Assembly: GCF_003315595.1 (NCBI RefSeq)
Contig: NZ_QNQU01000012.1
Coordinates: 62,001-126,000, forward strand
Direction: 5' to 3'
Origin: Pedobacter miscanthi
GTDB taxonomy: Bacteria > Bacteroidota > Bacteroidia > Sphingobacteriales > Sphingobacteriaceae
Length of the DNA stretch: 64,000 bases
The notes under the pieces were generated by a model. The model ran no database searches, was not told the DNA's origin, and saw only the letters and a list, made by a program, of their open reading frames with translations. Position numbers and translations under genes: made by a program. Positions 36,777-44,753 of this stretch are shown one piece after another. Positions within the stretch are counted from its first letter, which is position 1. The number at the start of each line of letters is the position of its first letter.

Positions 36777-37026
36777 GAACCTCAACTACTAAACAACCTC
36801 TGCGCTCTCCGTGCCCTTCTCCATGATCTCTGTGGTTAAAAAAGCGGTTGTAATATGGCGCTTGGCGGGGGTTGCAGAATTAGCCCTGAACAATCAAGCC
36901 ATAAAGCAATTTTAACAATTAGCCATCCCAATGAACTATTGACCAATAAACAAATGAACCATCCTACGGTTTCCCGTAAGGCCTCCCCACATTCCCTTCC
37001 TATTTTTGAGCAAATAAAAAACAAGC

Positions 37027-37359
37027 ATGGGAAAATTTATCATCACCAAAAGAACCAACGGCGAATACCAGTTTAATCTTAAAGCTGCAAACGGACATAT
37101 TATCCTCACCAGCGAGGGTTACACCACAAAAGCATCATGCAACAAGGGCATCGAATCGGTTAAAAACAATGCCCCAACCGATGCGAGGTACGATAGGAAA
37201 ATTGCCAAAAACGGATCTTACTATTTTAACTTGAAGGCAGGTAATGGAGAAATTATCGGTACAAGCCAAATGTATGGCACGGAAGATACCCGCGACAATG
37301 GCATTGAGTCGGTTAAAACCGATGCGCCTGATGCCGAAGTAACTGATGAAACCATATAA
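37027..37359 (+). CDS. DUF1508 (YegP-like) protein, two repeats
   Basis: A 110-residue protein made of two DUF1508 repeats (about residues 1-50 and 55-105), each with a xFxLKAxNGxIIxTSxxY core, as in YegP. Members are small, soluble, beta-rich proteins without a confirmed role. Here it precedes a restriction-like nuclease domain protein by 9 bases, so they are likely translated from one mRNA. Both genes lie between direct repeats. Confidence 0.92.
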   Translation: MGKFIITKRTNGEYQFNLKAANGHIILTSEGYTTKASCNKGIESVKNNAPTDARYDRKIAKNGSYYFNLKAGNGEIIGTSQMYGTEDTRDNGIESVKTDAPDAEVTDETI

Positions 37360-37368
37360 CAGAAAACT

Positions 37369-38433
37369 ATGGATCTTAAACTAAAATTAGAGCAGCTTCA
37401 TCAACGGGTGGTGGGTTTAAAAGACCAGATCAATACCGAGGAAGCCACTAAAAACGCATTTGTAATGCCTTTTATCCAAATCCTGGGTTATGATATTTTT
37501 AACCCTACCGAGGTAATCCCCGAGCACATCTGCGATATCGGCACCAAAAAAGGTGAAAAAGTGGATTATGTGATCCGTAAAAACGACCAGCCCATCCTTA
37601 TTTTCGAATGTAAACACTGGAAAGAAAGTGCCGATGCCCATAATTCGCAGTTGCACCGCTACTACCACGTTTCTAAGGCCAGGTTTGGTGTGTTAACCAA
37701 TGGTACGGTTTATAACTTCTACGCCGATCTGGAAAAGCCGAACATTATGGACGAGAAACCTTTCCTCACCATAGATCTTGAAGACCTGAAAGACAATGCG
37801 ATTAAAATCCTCGAAAGTTTTACTAAAAACGAATACAATTTAGAAAGTATTCTCGATTCGGCCGAAGGTTTAAAATACATCAAAGCCATCAGAAAAGAAT
37901 TTGAAAAAGAAATTGATACGCCTTCCGACGAGCTTGTGAAATTATTGGTGAACCGTTTTTTCGACAAACCTTTAACGGCAAACCGGATGATTGCTTTTAA
38001 AGAATATACCAAAAAAGCCTTAGCGGTTTCCATCAACGAATCCATCAGCGACCGTTTAAAATCTGCTTTGAATATCAACGAAAAAATAGAGAAAAAAGGT
38101 GAAGAGAAAGTAATTCCCATTATCGAAGACCCCGATACATCTAAAATTGTAACCACGGAAGAGGAACTGGAAGCCTTTCAGATTGTAAAGGCCATTTTGC
38201 GTGAAAAGATTCCTGCTGCACGCATTGCCGCCCGCGATACACAATCGTACTTTGGGGTACTGTTGGATGATAATAACCGGAAACCCATCTGCAGGTTCCA
38301 CTTTAATACTGCTAATAAATACCTCGAAACTTTCCAGAACGGAAAAGATGCCGGTGAGAAAAAACAGTTGTTTAGTCTTGATGAACTTTACGATTACAGG
38401 GTTCAATTGCATCAAACTTTAGAAAATTATTAA
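37369..38433 (+). CDS. HsdR N-terminal domain protein (PD-(D/E)XK-type)
   Basis: A 354-residue stand-alone protein. Residues 15-150 resemble the nuclease domain of type I restriction HsdR subunits: EEATKNAFVMPFIQILGYD, then the active-site pattern KVDYVI...LIFECKHW (Asp and ECK). The rest (150-350) has no helicase motifs. Such proteins often lack demonstrated restriction activity. No HsdM or HsdS gene is nearby. It is the second gene of a repeat-flanked cassette with DUF1508. Confidence 0.85.
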   Translation: MDLKLKLEQLHQRVVGLKDQINTEEATKNAFVMPFIQILGYDIFNPTEVIPEHICDIGTKKGEKVDYVIRKNDQPILIFECKHWKESADAHNSQLHRYYHVSKARFGVLTNGTVYNFYADLEKPNIMDEKPFLTIDLEDLKDNAIKILESFTKNEYNLESILDSAEGLKYIKAIRKEFEKEIDTPSDELVKLLVNRFFDKPLTANRMIAFKEYTKKALAVSINESISDRLKSALNINEKIEKKGEEKVIPIIEDPDTSKIVTTEEELEAFQIVKAILREKIPAARIAARDTQSYFGVLLDDNNRKPICRFHFNTANKYLETFQNGKDAGEKKQLFSLDELYDYRVQLHQTLENY

Positions 38434-38530
38434 TTATCCGCTCAATACTCAAAAAAAATGCAGGGATTGCTCCATGGTTTGTTGGGAGCAGGCAGAGCAA
38501 TCTCTCATTTTTAATAATCCACTCCTGCTT

Positions 38531-38775
38531 CTGTCAATCCAGAGGGATAATTTATTTTATAAAAATCAATATGAGTGATAGAAGAATCTTAGTACAATGA
38601 TAAGCCGCTAAATTCGTCATTGCGAGAAGGCTTTTTCAGCCGGCAGCCTGCCCCGATTTCGGGGAAGCGATCTTTATAACAAGGATCGCTGCAGGAAAGA
38701 TTGCTTCGTCGTTCCTCCTCAGCAATGACGACCTTTCTAAATCTGTCAATGGTAGCGGAGTCGAAGGATAGTTTT
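38531..38775 (+). repeat. right 230-bp flanking direct repeat
   Basis: Second copy of the repeat at 36541-36776, same orientation, with an extra internal hairpin CCCCGATTTCGGGG. It contains palindromic element B (38615-38730). The spacer from 38434 also holds GGATTGCTC...GAGCAATCTC. Confidence 0.75.
38615..38730. repeat. palindromic element B, copy 2
   Basis: A 116-bp copy running from CGTCATTGCGAGAAGGC to CAGCAATGACG. It carries an internal CCCCGATTTCGGGG hairpin that the first copy lacks. Confidence 0.75.
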
Positions 38776-39036
38776 GCTAAAATTGTCACCAAATAGGTGT
38801 ACTCTCTTTATTGTTAAACCACCTAAGTCCTCTGAGAACATTTAAGCTTATTAACCTTGAATAAAATTGCTTACCCTAAGGTGAACTAAGGTGCCTTAGG
38901 TGGTAAATAAACAAGACGGTAAGCCATCTAAGCTTATATTTTCTTCAACGTATTAATGCGCAAAACAATCTCTGCTATTAGTCAACCATATCAGAAATAT
39001 AAGGTCATTTAAGCTTGAATAATCCCCACTGCTCAT
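38776..39036. other. non-coding spacer with ACCACCTAAG inverted repeat
   Basis: ACCACCTAAG at 38818 and CTTAGGTGGT at 38895 form a 10-bp perfect inverted repeat with a 67-base interior. TTTAAGCTTATTAA-like words recur three times. No gene is seen. Confidence 0.4.
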
Positions 39037-39164
39037 CGTCATTTCGAGCGGAGTACAACGTAGTCGAGAACCACGTAGTGCTCAGCGAAGCTAAATCTAT
39101 CTCGAGATAGATCTCTCCCCGCCTGTACGGGCAGGCATTTCGCTGCGCTACAGTCGAGATGGCG
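39037..39164. repeat. palindromic element A, expanded copy
   Basis: A 128-bp copy that starts CGTCATTTCGAGCGGAGTAC and ends CAGTCGAGATGGCG, with two extra nested hairpins (CACGTAGTG and GCCTGTACGGGCAGGC). It is about 45 bp longer than the other copies. Confidence 0.75.
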
Positions 39165-39260
39165 AACATTCTATTGGAGTCTGTCAAGGGTAGCGGAATC
39201 AAGAGATCACCCTAAGGTTAGCCGTAAGGAATCCATTTTTAGTCTGAATACCTTAGCACA

Positions 39261-39590
39261 ATGAAACACCTGTTTATCCTGCTCTTATTCACATTCGTGT
39301 TAAAAAGTGCCCGGGCACAAAAAGTTTTAACCTACCAGTTAATGGAACCCGGTTTTAATTCTAAAGTTATTAACGGTACCATCAGCGAAGTGTATACTAC
39401 AAAGCGCTACGGAAAAACTTTCTGGTGGGTACGCATCGGGCCCGATACCATTATCCACGTATGGCCCAGGCACCTCGATACGGCTACGATGAAACCTGGT
39501 ATTACCCGGGCATTCTACTCCATTAAACGCCTTGATAACAGTTGGTGGAAGAAAGAAAAATCAGATGATTATTTGAAGCCGAAGCAATAA
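39261..39590 (+). CDS. small exported protein, unknown
   Basis: A 109-residue protein with a signal peptide ending at KSARAQ. The mature part is beta-rich with many aromatics (KTFWWVRIGPDTIIHVWPRHL). No family is recognised. It has no close neighbours: repeat elements A lie on both sides (39037 and 39620). It is probably real because the frame opens directly with a clean signal peptide, and its codons resemble those of the core genes. Confidence 0.6.
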   Translation: MKHLFILLLFTFVLKSARAQKVLTYQLMEPGFNSKVINGTISEVYTTKRYGKTFWWVRIGPDTIIHVWPRHLDTATMKPGITRAFYSIKRLDNSWWKKEKSDDYLKPKQ

Positions 39591-39619
39591 TTTATTGAAT
39601 AAAAGTCTCCTCGCGTTAT

Positions 39620-39706
39620 CGTCATTTCGAGCGGAGTGCAACGAAGTCGAGAAATCTGCCTGGATAGAGCTCTATCCCGAATCGGGACGTTTCAGGCGAG
39701 ATGACG
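39620..39706. repeat. palindromic element A, copy near 39.6 kb
   Basis: An 87-bp copy beginning CGTCATTTCGAGCGGAGTGC and ending CAGGCGAGATGACG, with an internal TCCCGAATCGGGA hairpin. Confidence 0.75.
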
Positions 39707-39866
39707 ACCATTTTTATTAAGTGTTTCATTGATAGCGGGGGTGCGCAGTCAAGAACCCGAAGGAGTAGTTTGTCCTTTTACGGTTTCCCGTAAGGAAAGC
39801 CTCTTTAAGCTACATAGTTTTGGGGTATTAAAATTAAAAAATGTATTCATGCATAAATAAAATCCC

Positions 39867-41861
39867 ATGCCCACAGAAAATACCCAACTTGATCAGCAAG
39901 TGTTGCAAGACAACAAAGAGATTTTTGCCCGGATAGTTAAAGAGCTAGAGGGAGCAGATTTCGAAATTCTAATTGCCAGTGCATGGTTTACTGACGAGGA
40001 ATTATTCAATATTGTTAAAAGTAAGGCCTCTCAAAATGTAAAGGTTAAGTTAATCATTGCAGATAATCAAGAAAACCTAAAGTTAGATTTTGATGAACTC
40101 GTTTCGTTGGGAGCTTCAGTAACTAAAATAAAAAATGTGGGCTATGGTATCATGAACCAAAAGTTCTGTGTAATTGATAAACGGATCGCGCTGCATGGCT
40201 CTTATAATTGGTCAGTAAATGCCAGGAAAAACAATCACGAAAGTATAATTGTAACCAATCATGACGAAACTGTAGCGCATTTGATCGCCAATTTTAATGA
40301 CATTAATAATAAAGCGGCCCTGCAACGGGGCGAGACAGTTGATATTCCCTCAGTACCTTTAAAAGTTGAGACAAAAATCGAAACCCACACAGCTAAAGAA
40401 CATGCTATTTCTGAGTTTACCAAGGTGCTTGATTCGATGATTGCTTCTGAGATTGGAAATTTTGATCGATCCATGTTAAGGGGGCAAGGTTATGAGCGTT
40501 CCAAGTTTAATAATGGCGATCATCAGGTACTTACTAAATCATTAGATACAGTTTATTCGGTTTTTATAAATGACATAGATGTAGTTGAAGACAAAAAGAA
40601 ACGTTTAAAAACAAAGATTGATGAGCAGGAAGTGAAGAGCCTTAATGCATTTGAAGAAAATCTTAATTTGCAATTGCAAACTGCTGAGGCAGAAGCAGAA
40701 AATGAAACGTTAAATGCCAGAAACCAGCTCATTAATCTAAAAGCAGACACCGAAAAAAATAAGCAGGAAATTCAGAGCCTTAAAGAAAATAAAATTGGTT
40801 TTCATGAAAAGATTACTGCCGAGATAAAGAATAAGATACGTATTGCACAAACAGATTTCGTTAGCCCCAAGTTTAAATGGTATGAATTTATTCCGGTATT
40901 GTTCGCAAATATCTGTCTAATCACTTACCTTATTATCTTCTACTCTTCAGCATGTTACATTTTATTGTTTGCTGTTGAAGACTCAAAGGCGGCTAAGGCT
41001 GCGGGACTCGATGCTATACCGATGGAAATATTTAATCCTAAAGCATTGTCTTTAACCTTATCAAAAGGTGGCGCAGGTATCATTTTTATCTTGCTCTTCG
41101 TAAGTATCCCGCTTTTCTGCGCACTCATCAAACTTTTTACAAAGAAAACGTGGATTATTATATCTATGTTCCTCGTTGGGATTGTATTGGTTGATACAGC
41201 CATAGCTTACAAAGTTTCGGCAGCCATTTATCAGATGAAATATGATATAGGAGATGCCACTGAGGCTTGGAGAATATCAATGGCTTTTAAGGATCCTAAT
41301 TTCTATTTGGTGTTTTTATTAGGTGCCTTCGGTTTGCTGATGCTAAAGTTTGCTTTCGAAAAAATCATGTCAATTTTTGACGAAAGAAATCCTGATGTTG
41401 CTACGTTAAAAAACAACCTGCTTATTAAGCAGATGGACGAGGATTTAAAGTTAGAAGAACAAAAAAGTCTATTGGTTAAAGGTGAAATCTACTTGATAGA
41501 AGCAAAGAACATTGGTTTAGAAGCACAATATAAGATCATTGAATCCAAGCTCGCGTCTATTCCAAGTAAGTTAAACTTATTGCGGGAAATTAAAAAAACA
41601 GAATTAATTACAGGAAAACAACATATTGTAGATATTGCTACTATATACAAAAGCCATGTTGAAAATGATAATCTTCCAATTTCAATTGATTCGTTAAATG
41701 ATAGGATTAATATCTTTTTAGAAGGATGGAACGATTACCTACACGAAGAATACGCAATCATAAAAGCTACAGAAAAATCACGCGAGGCATTTGATACTGC
41801 TGTAAACTGGCAAAACGAAAAGGTAAAAAGTTCACAAATAGATAAACGGGTTGTAATCTAA
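39867..41861 (+). CDS. PLD-like domain membrane protein, degenerate HKD motif
   Basis: A 664-residue protein. Residues 10-150 form one phospholipase-D-like domain ending in GSYNWS (111-116). Its HKD motif reads NQKFCVID (97-104), so the catalytic His is replaced by Asn while Lys99 and Asp104 remain. A long coiled coil (about 180-330) leads to four transmembrane segments (about 341-369, 401-424, 428-450, 478-497), followed by a second coiled-coil cytoplasmic tail. No family member with this exact layout is recognised. The stop codon overlaps the next ATG by one base. A scaffold or sensor function is more likely than catalysis. Confidence 0.75.
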   Translation: MPTENTQLDQQVLQDNKEIFARIVKELEGADFEILIASAWFTDEELFNIVKSKASQNVKVKLIIADNQENLKLDFDELVSLGASVTKIKNVGYGIMNQKFCVIDKRIALHGSYNWSVNARKNNHESIIVTNHDETVAHLIANFNDINNKAALQRGETVDIPSVPLKVETKIETHTAKEHAISEFTKVLDSMIASEIGNFDRSMLRGQGYERSKFNNGDHQVLTKSLDTVYSVFINDIDVVEDKKKRLKTKIDEQEVKSLNAFEENLNLQLQTAEAEAENETLNARNQLINLKADTEKNKQEIQSLKENKIGFHEKITAEIKNKIRIAQTDFVSPKFKWYEFIPVLFANICLITYLIIFYSSACYILLFAVEDSKAAKAAGLDAIPMEIFNPKALSLTLSKGGAGIIFILLFVSIPLFCALIKLFTKKTWIIISMFLVGIVLVDTAIAYKVSAAIYQMKYDIGDATEAWRISMAFKDPNFYLVFLLGAFGLLMLKFAFEKIMSIFDERNPDVATLKNNLLIKQMDEDLKLEEQKSLLVKGEIYLIEAKNIGLEAQYKIIESKLASIPSKLNLLREIKKTELITGKQHIVDIATIYKSHVENDNLPISIDSLNDRINIFLEGWNDYLHEEYAIIKATEKSREAFDTAVNWQNEKVKSSQIDKRVVI

Positions 41862-42799
41862 TGAAAAAGTATTTTTTAATAAGCATTTTGATATGCTCGG
41901 CCTGTACCTATGTAGCGGCTCAAAAAACAAAAGAGGTTACTGATTATAACATCGTCTTCGCACCCGATTTATCAAATCGGCTGAACCCTAAATTTTATCC
42001 GAAAGCGGTAAACGATGTAGATATTGTACAGGGTGTATTAAAGAAAGTCTGGCCAGGCATATTGAAGTTTAAAAGAACAGATGGCCAATTAGATCATTAT
42101 AGCGTCGATTTCGTCAACAAAGGATTAATAGGATTATATAAAATCAATACGAATTTATTAGCTATCGACCTTCAGCAATTTGATAAACAGGCTGATAGAA
42201 TTAATTATATATTAGAGAGAAATAAAGTTACCACTTCACTCCCTAAAGACATCAATGGCTTTACTGCAGAATACAGGAAGTTTAATGATAAAGCCGCAAT
42301 CTCCAACAATGGAGCAGATATTTGGACTTATTTTCAATCTGGTGTCGATGATCGGATTATTCTGCCAGATGTAGCTGTTGGCAAAATAACACACAAATTT
42401 CGCAACATCATGGTATTAATGACTGATGGTTATATTGAGGCCGGTATTTATAATAAAGGCTACGATTTAAGTGCCAAAAAGATTGATGATTTTCGAAATG
42501 CCTTTTTGAAATCTAAGAGTGGGGATATGGCTGTATTCCTATCTAAAAACGCTAAATATAAAATTAATCCTGCAAAAAATCCATATTTAAAGAACCTTGA
42601 GGTGATTGTGATCGAAATGTATGACCGATCGCTATCCAAAACAGGCGCAGCCACAAAACATCCTACAGATATGGAAATCATGCGGTTAATCTGGACGGAT
42701 TGGATGAAAAGCTCAGGCGTAAAAAGATTTGAACTTAAACCTGCAGCAAGCAATCAAGCTGAAGCTGTGAAGTATATTCTAGATTTTATAAAAAAATAA
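41861..42799 (+). CDS. exported protein with vWA-like fold, unknown
   Basis: A 312-residue protein with a signal peptide ending near VAAQ (lipobox-like SAC at 13-15 is possible). The start YNIVFAPDLSNRL (28-41) and the later NIMVLMTDGYI (182-192) resemble the metal-site strands of von Willebrand A domains, although the DxSxS motif is imperfect. The protein is probably periplasmic. It is translationally coupled to the PLD-like gene (1-base overlap) and immediately followed by the Cys-His mini-protein gene, so a shared function with both is likely. That function is not known. Confidence 0.65.
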   Translation: MKKYFLISILICSACTYVAAQKTKEVTDYNIVFAPDLSNRLNPKFYPKAVNDVDIVQGVLKKVWPGILKFKRTDGQLDHYSVDFVNKGLIGLYKINTNLLAIDLQQFDKQADRINYILERNKVTTSLPKDINGFTAEYRKFNDKAAISNNGADIWTYFQSGVDDRIILPDVAVGKITHKFRNIMVLMTDGYIEAGIYNKGYDLSAKKIDDFRNAFLKSKSGDMAVFLSKNAKYKINPAKNPYLKNLEVIVIEMYDRSLSKTGAATKHPTDMEIMRLIWTDWMKSSGVKRFELKPAASNQAEAVKYILDFIKK

Positions 42800-42811
42800 A
42801 TGTCCCAAATC

Positions 42812-43024
42812 ATGAAAACACTCTCTTTACTCATCCTCTTCTTTTTAACCAACATTACCTGCAGAGAAAGCACAACGGTGTATATTTGCGACAGTCCGAA
42901 TGCCAAAAAATACCACAACACTTCGAAATGTAAAGGTTTAAGCAATTGTACCTATAAGATTATAAAAGTAGATATCGAAAAGGCAAAAAAAGACGGGAGA
43001 ACACTATGCGGCTGGGAAAAATAA
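42812..43024 (+). CDS. small Cys/His-rich exported protein
   Basis: A 70-residue protein with a signal peptide (MKTLSLLILFFLTNITC, a possible lipobox). The mature part has the spaced residues YHNTSKCKGL, then C, then AKKDGRTLCGWE. This resembles the small YHxxxCxxL...EAxxxGxxxC domain often attached to the C-terminus of thermonucleases and metallo-beta-lactamase-fold hydrolases. Here it is a separate protein overlapping the thermonuclease gene by 19 bases. An ATG 12 bases upstream (42800) could also be used; the internal one places the signal peptide correctly. Confidence 0.7.
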   Translation: MKTLSLLILFFLTNITCRESTTVYICDSPNAKKYHNTSKCKGLSNCTYKIIKVDIEKAKKDGRTLCGWEK

Positions 43025-43530
43025 GTTTATTGGTATTGTTGTTAACGCTCCAGGCCTGCATGATACAGCCTGGAGAAAGTAAAACACTCCATAACAACAC
43101 GCTGTTTTTTACCGCCAAAGTGATCCGCATCCTCGATGGCGATACCATGGAGGTACTGTACGAAAACCACCCCATTAAAATTCGTTTGGCACATATCGAT
43201 TGCCCCGAGAAACGTGGCCACCAGCCTTTTGGTACCAAAGCCAAACAAGCCCTGTCCGATCTGTGTTTCGGACAAATGGTAATGGTACAGGGGCAAAAAT
43301 ACGACCGTTATAAAAGATTGATTGCTGTGGTGATTAACGATAAAAAACAGGTAGTCAATCAGGAAATGATTAAACTGGGCATGGCCTGGCATTTTAAAAA
43401 ATACTCCAGCGATCCGCTCTATGAGCAGTTAGAAGTTACCGCAAGGAAAAATAAATCAGGTTTATGGCAGGATAGCACTGCCGTAGCTCCCTGGGATTGG
43501 CGGAAAACCAAGCATGTCCTGGCAAAATAA
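43006..43530 (+). CDS. thermonuclease family protein (SNase-like), lipoprotein
   Basis: A 174-residue staphylococcal-nuclease-like protein with a lipoprotein signal (LLLTLQAC, Cys18). The catalytic pattern is intact: DGDTMEV (44-50), IRLAHIDCPE with Arg60 and Glu68, and Arg101 in KYDRYKR. It should cleave DNA or RNA outside the cytoplasm, anchored to a membrane. It is the last gene of the PLD-like / vWA-like / Cys-His / nuclease operon. The coupling of the Cys-His protein and the nuclease is seen in sequence; their complex is inference. Confidence 0.9.
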   Translation: MRLGKISLLVLLLTLQACMIQPGESKTLHNNTLFFTAKVIRILDGDTMEVLYENHPIKIRLAHIDCPEKRGHQPFGTKAKQALSDLCFGQMVMVQGQKYDRYKRLIAVVINDKKQVVNQEMIKLGMAWHFKKYSSDPLYEQLEVTARKNKSGLWQDSTAVAPWDWRKTKHVLAK

Positions 43531-43562
43531 GTACGGGGCAACTACCATTTCAATTAATATTT

Positions 43563-43880
43563 TTATAAATACCCCTCCACTTTAGCATTAAGCTCCTCAA
43601 TAAGTTCCTCATCCATGTACTGATAATCGTCCGGAATATCCAGTATGATCATTTCCTTTCCGTCGCTTTCTTCCGGGAAACGAGCTGTGATTCTTTGTTT
43701 GTGTTTTTTCTCCATTACAAAGATCAGGTCGGCCCAGATAATCAGTTTAGCATTGATTTTAATCCTTGCTGAAGGCTCGGTACCCGCAGAACGCACCTGA
43801 TGATCGGGATGGTTTTTATAAATCGTTTCGGCAGTGGCGCTACGCCATTTATTCCTGCTGCACACAAAAAGGATATTCAA
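43563..43880 (-). CDS. low-molecular-weight phosphatase family protein
   Basis: A 105-residue protein. The start is TTG (MNILFVCSRNKWRS) because no ATG is available in frame upstream. The active-site loop CSRNKWRS has the CX5R pattern, and the general acid Asp is in LDIPDDY. It is shorter than classic LMW tyrosine phosphatases (about 150 residues), so it belongs to the short branch. The substrate is unknown; arsenate reductase activity is a weaker alternative. Confidence 0.82.
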   Translation of the reverse strand: MNILFVCSRNKWRSATAETIYKNHPDHQVRSAGTEPSARIKINAKLIIWADLIFVMEKKHKQRITARFPEESDGKEMIILDIPDDYQYMDEELIEELNAKVEGYL

Positions 43881-43940
43881 ATTTATTGTTTTATGAAAAC
43901 GTTCAGACTGTGAACCAGAGATTTTAGACTAAGAACTAAA

Positions 43941-44585
43941 TTAAACTTTCTCTCCATAGGCCAGGTCACCGGCATCGCCAAGTCCGGGAACGATGTACGA
44001 TTTGCTGGTCATTTCTTCATCAATGGCTCCAACCCAAATTTTCGCCTTAGGCAAATGGGCGCGCACATGCGTAATGCCTTCGGTACTGGCTATTGCGGCC
44101 ACGATATGAAGTTCGTCAATTTTATAGCGGTTAATCAGTTCTTTGCAGCACATCACCATGCTTTGTCCGGTTGCCAGCATAGGATCGGCCATAATCAGCA
44201 CCTTGCCATCCAGATCAGGTGTAGAGATATAGTCCATCTGGATCACAAAATCGCCACCCTTTTCTACCTTTCTGTAAGCCGAAATAAAACAGCATTCTGC
44301 CCTGTCGAAAATGTTGAGCAAACCTTGTTGCAAGGGCAATCCGGCCCTGAGTATGGTTGCCAGAACAGGTTGTTGCGCCAAAATTTCGCACGAAGATACA
44401 CCGAGCGGGGTTGTGATTTCTTTTGTGGTATATTTTAAACTTTTACTGATCTCGTAGGCAAAAAATTCGCCAAGTCTTTCCAGGTTCTTGCGGAAACGCA
44501 TCGAGTCTTTCTGGATATTTTCATCCCGAAGTTCCGCAATAAAGGTATTGGCAACAGATTTTGTTTTGCTTATATCAAAAATCAT
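43941..44585 (-). CDS. upp: uracil phosphoribosyltransferase
   Basis: A 214-residue enzyme that makes UMP from uracil and PRPP in pyrimidine salvage. The PRPP loop MADPMLATGQS and the uracil-binding end PGLGDAGDLAYG are intact, and RAGLPLQQG supplies the substrate region. I chose the internal ATG at 44585 (MIFDISKTKSVAN), since the family starts there; the longer frame adds 15 unconserved residues. Confidence 0.95.
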   Translation of the reverse strand: MIFDISKTKSVANTFIAELRDENIQKDSMRFRKNLERLGEFFAYEISKSLKYTTKEITTPLGVSSCEILAQQPVLATILRAGLPLQQGLLNIFDRAECCFISAYRKVEKGGDFVIQMDYISTPDLDGKVLIMADPMLATGQSMVMCCKELINRYKIDELHIVAAIASTEGITHVRAHLPKAKIWVGAIDEEMTSKSYIVPGLGDAGDLAYGEKV

Positions 44586-44622
44586 TTTTCTCGTTTTCGG
44601 ATCTTGTAGAATTATTCTTGTT

Positions 44623-44668
44623 TTAACCACAGCCGGTCAGGCGGGGATGAGCACAGATAAACACGGAT
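44623..44668. repeat. TTAACCACAG...AAACACGGAT intergenic word, second copy
   Basis: A copy of the word found at 20182-20214 with an inserted CCGGTCAGGCGGGGATG piece. It lies upstream of upp and encodes nothing visible. Confidence 0.4.
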
Positions 44669-44753
44669 TTATTTCGATAAATACCTTCTATATCCCTGAA
44701 TATTTGCTTTATCGTTTAAATTTAGCAATTCTGAAGCAGATAATTTAAAAAAA

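Noticed and set aside
36855-37076. Open frame just upstream of the DUF1508 gene
   Set aside because: It begins in repeat-derived spacer and overlaps the start of a clear family member; its composition is not protein-like.
37369-38433. HsdR-N protein considered as part of a type I restriction system
   Set aside because: There is no helicase part and no HsdM or HsdS gene in the window; stand-alone HsdR-N proteins are common.
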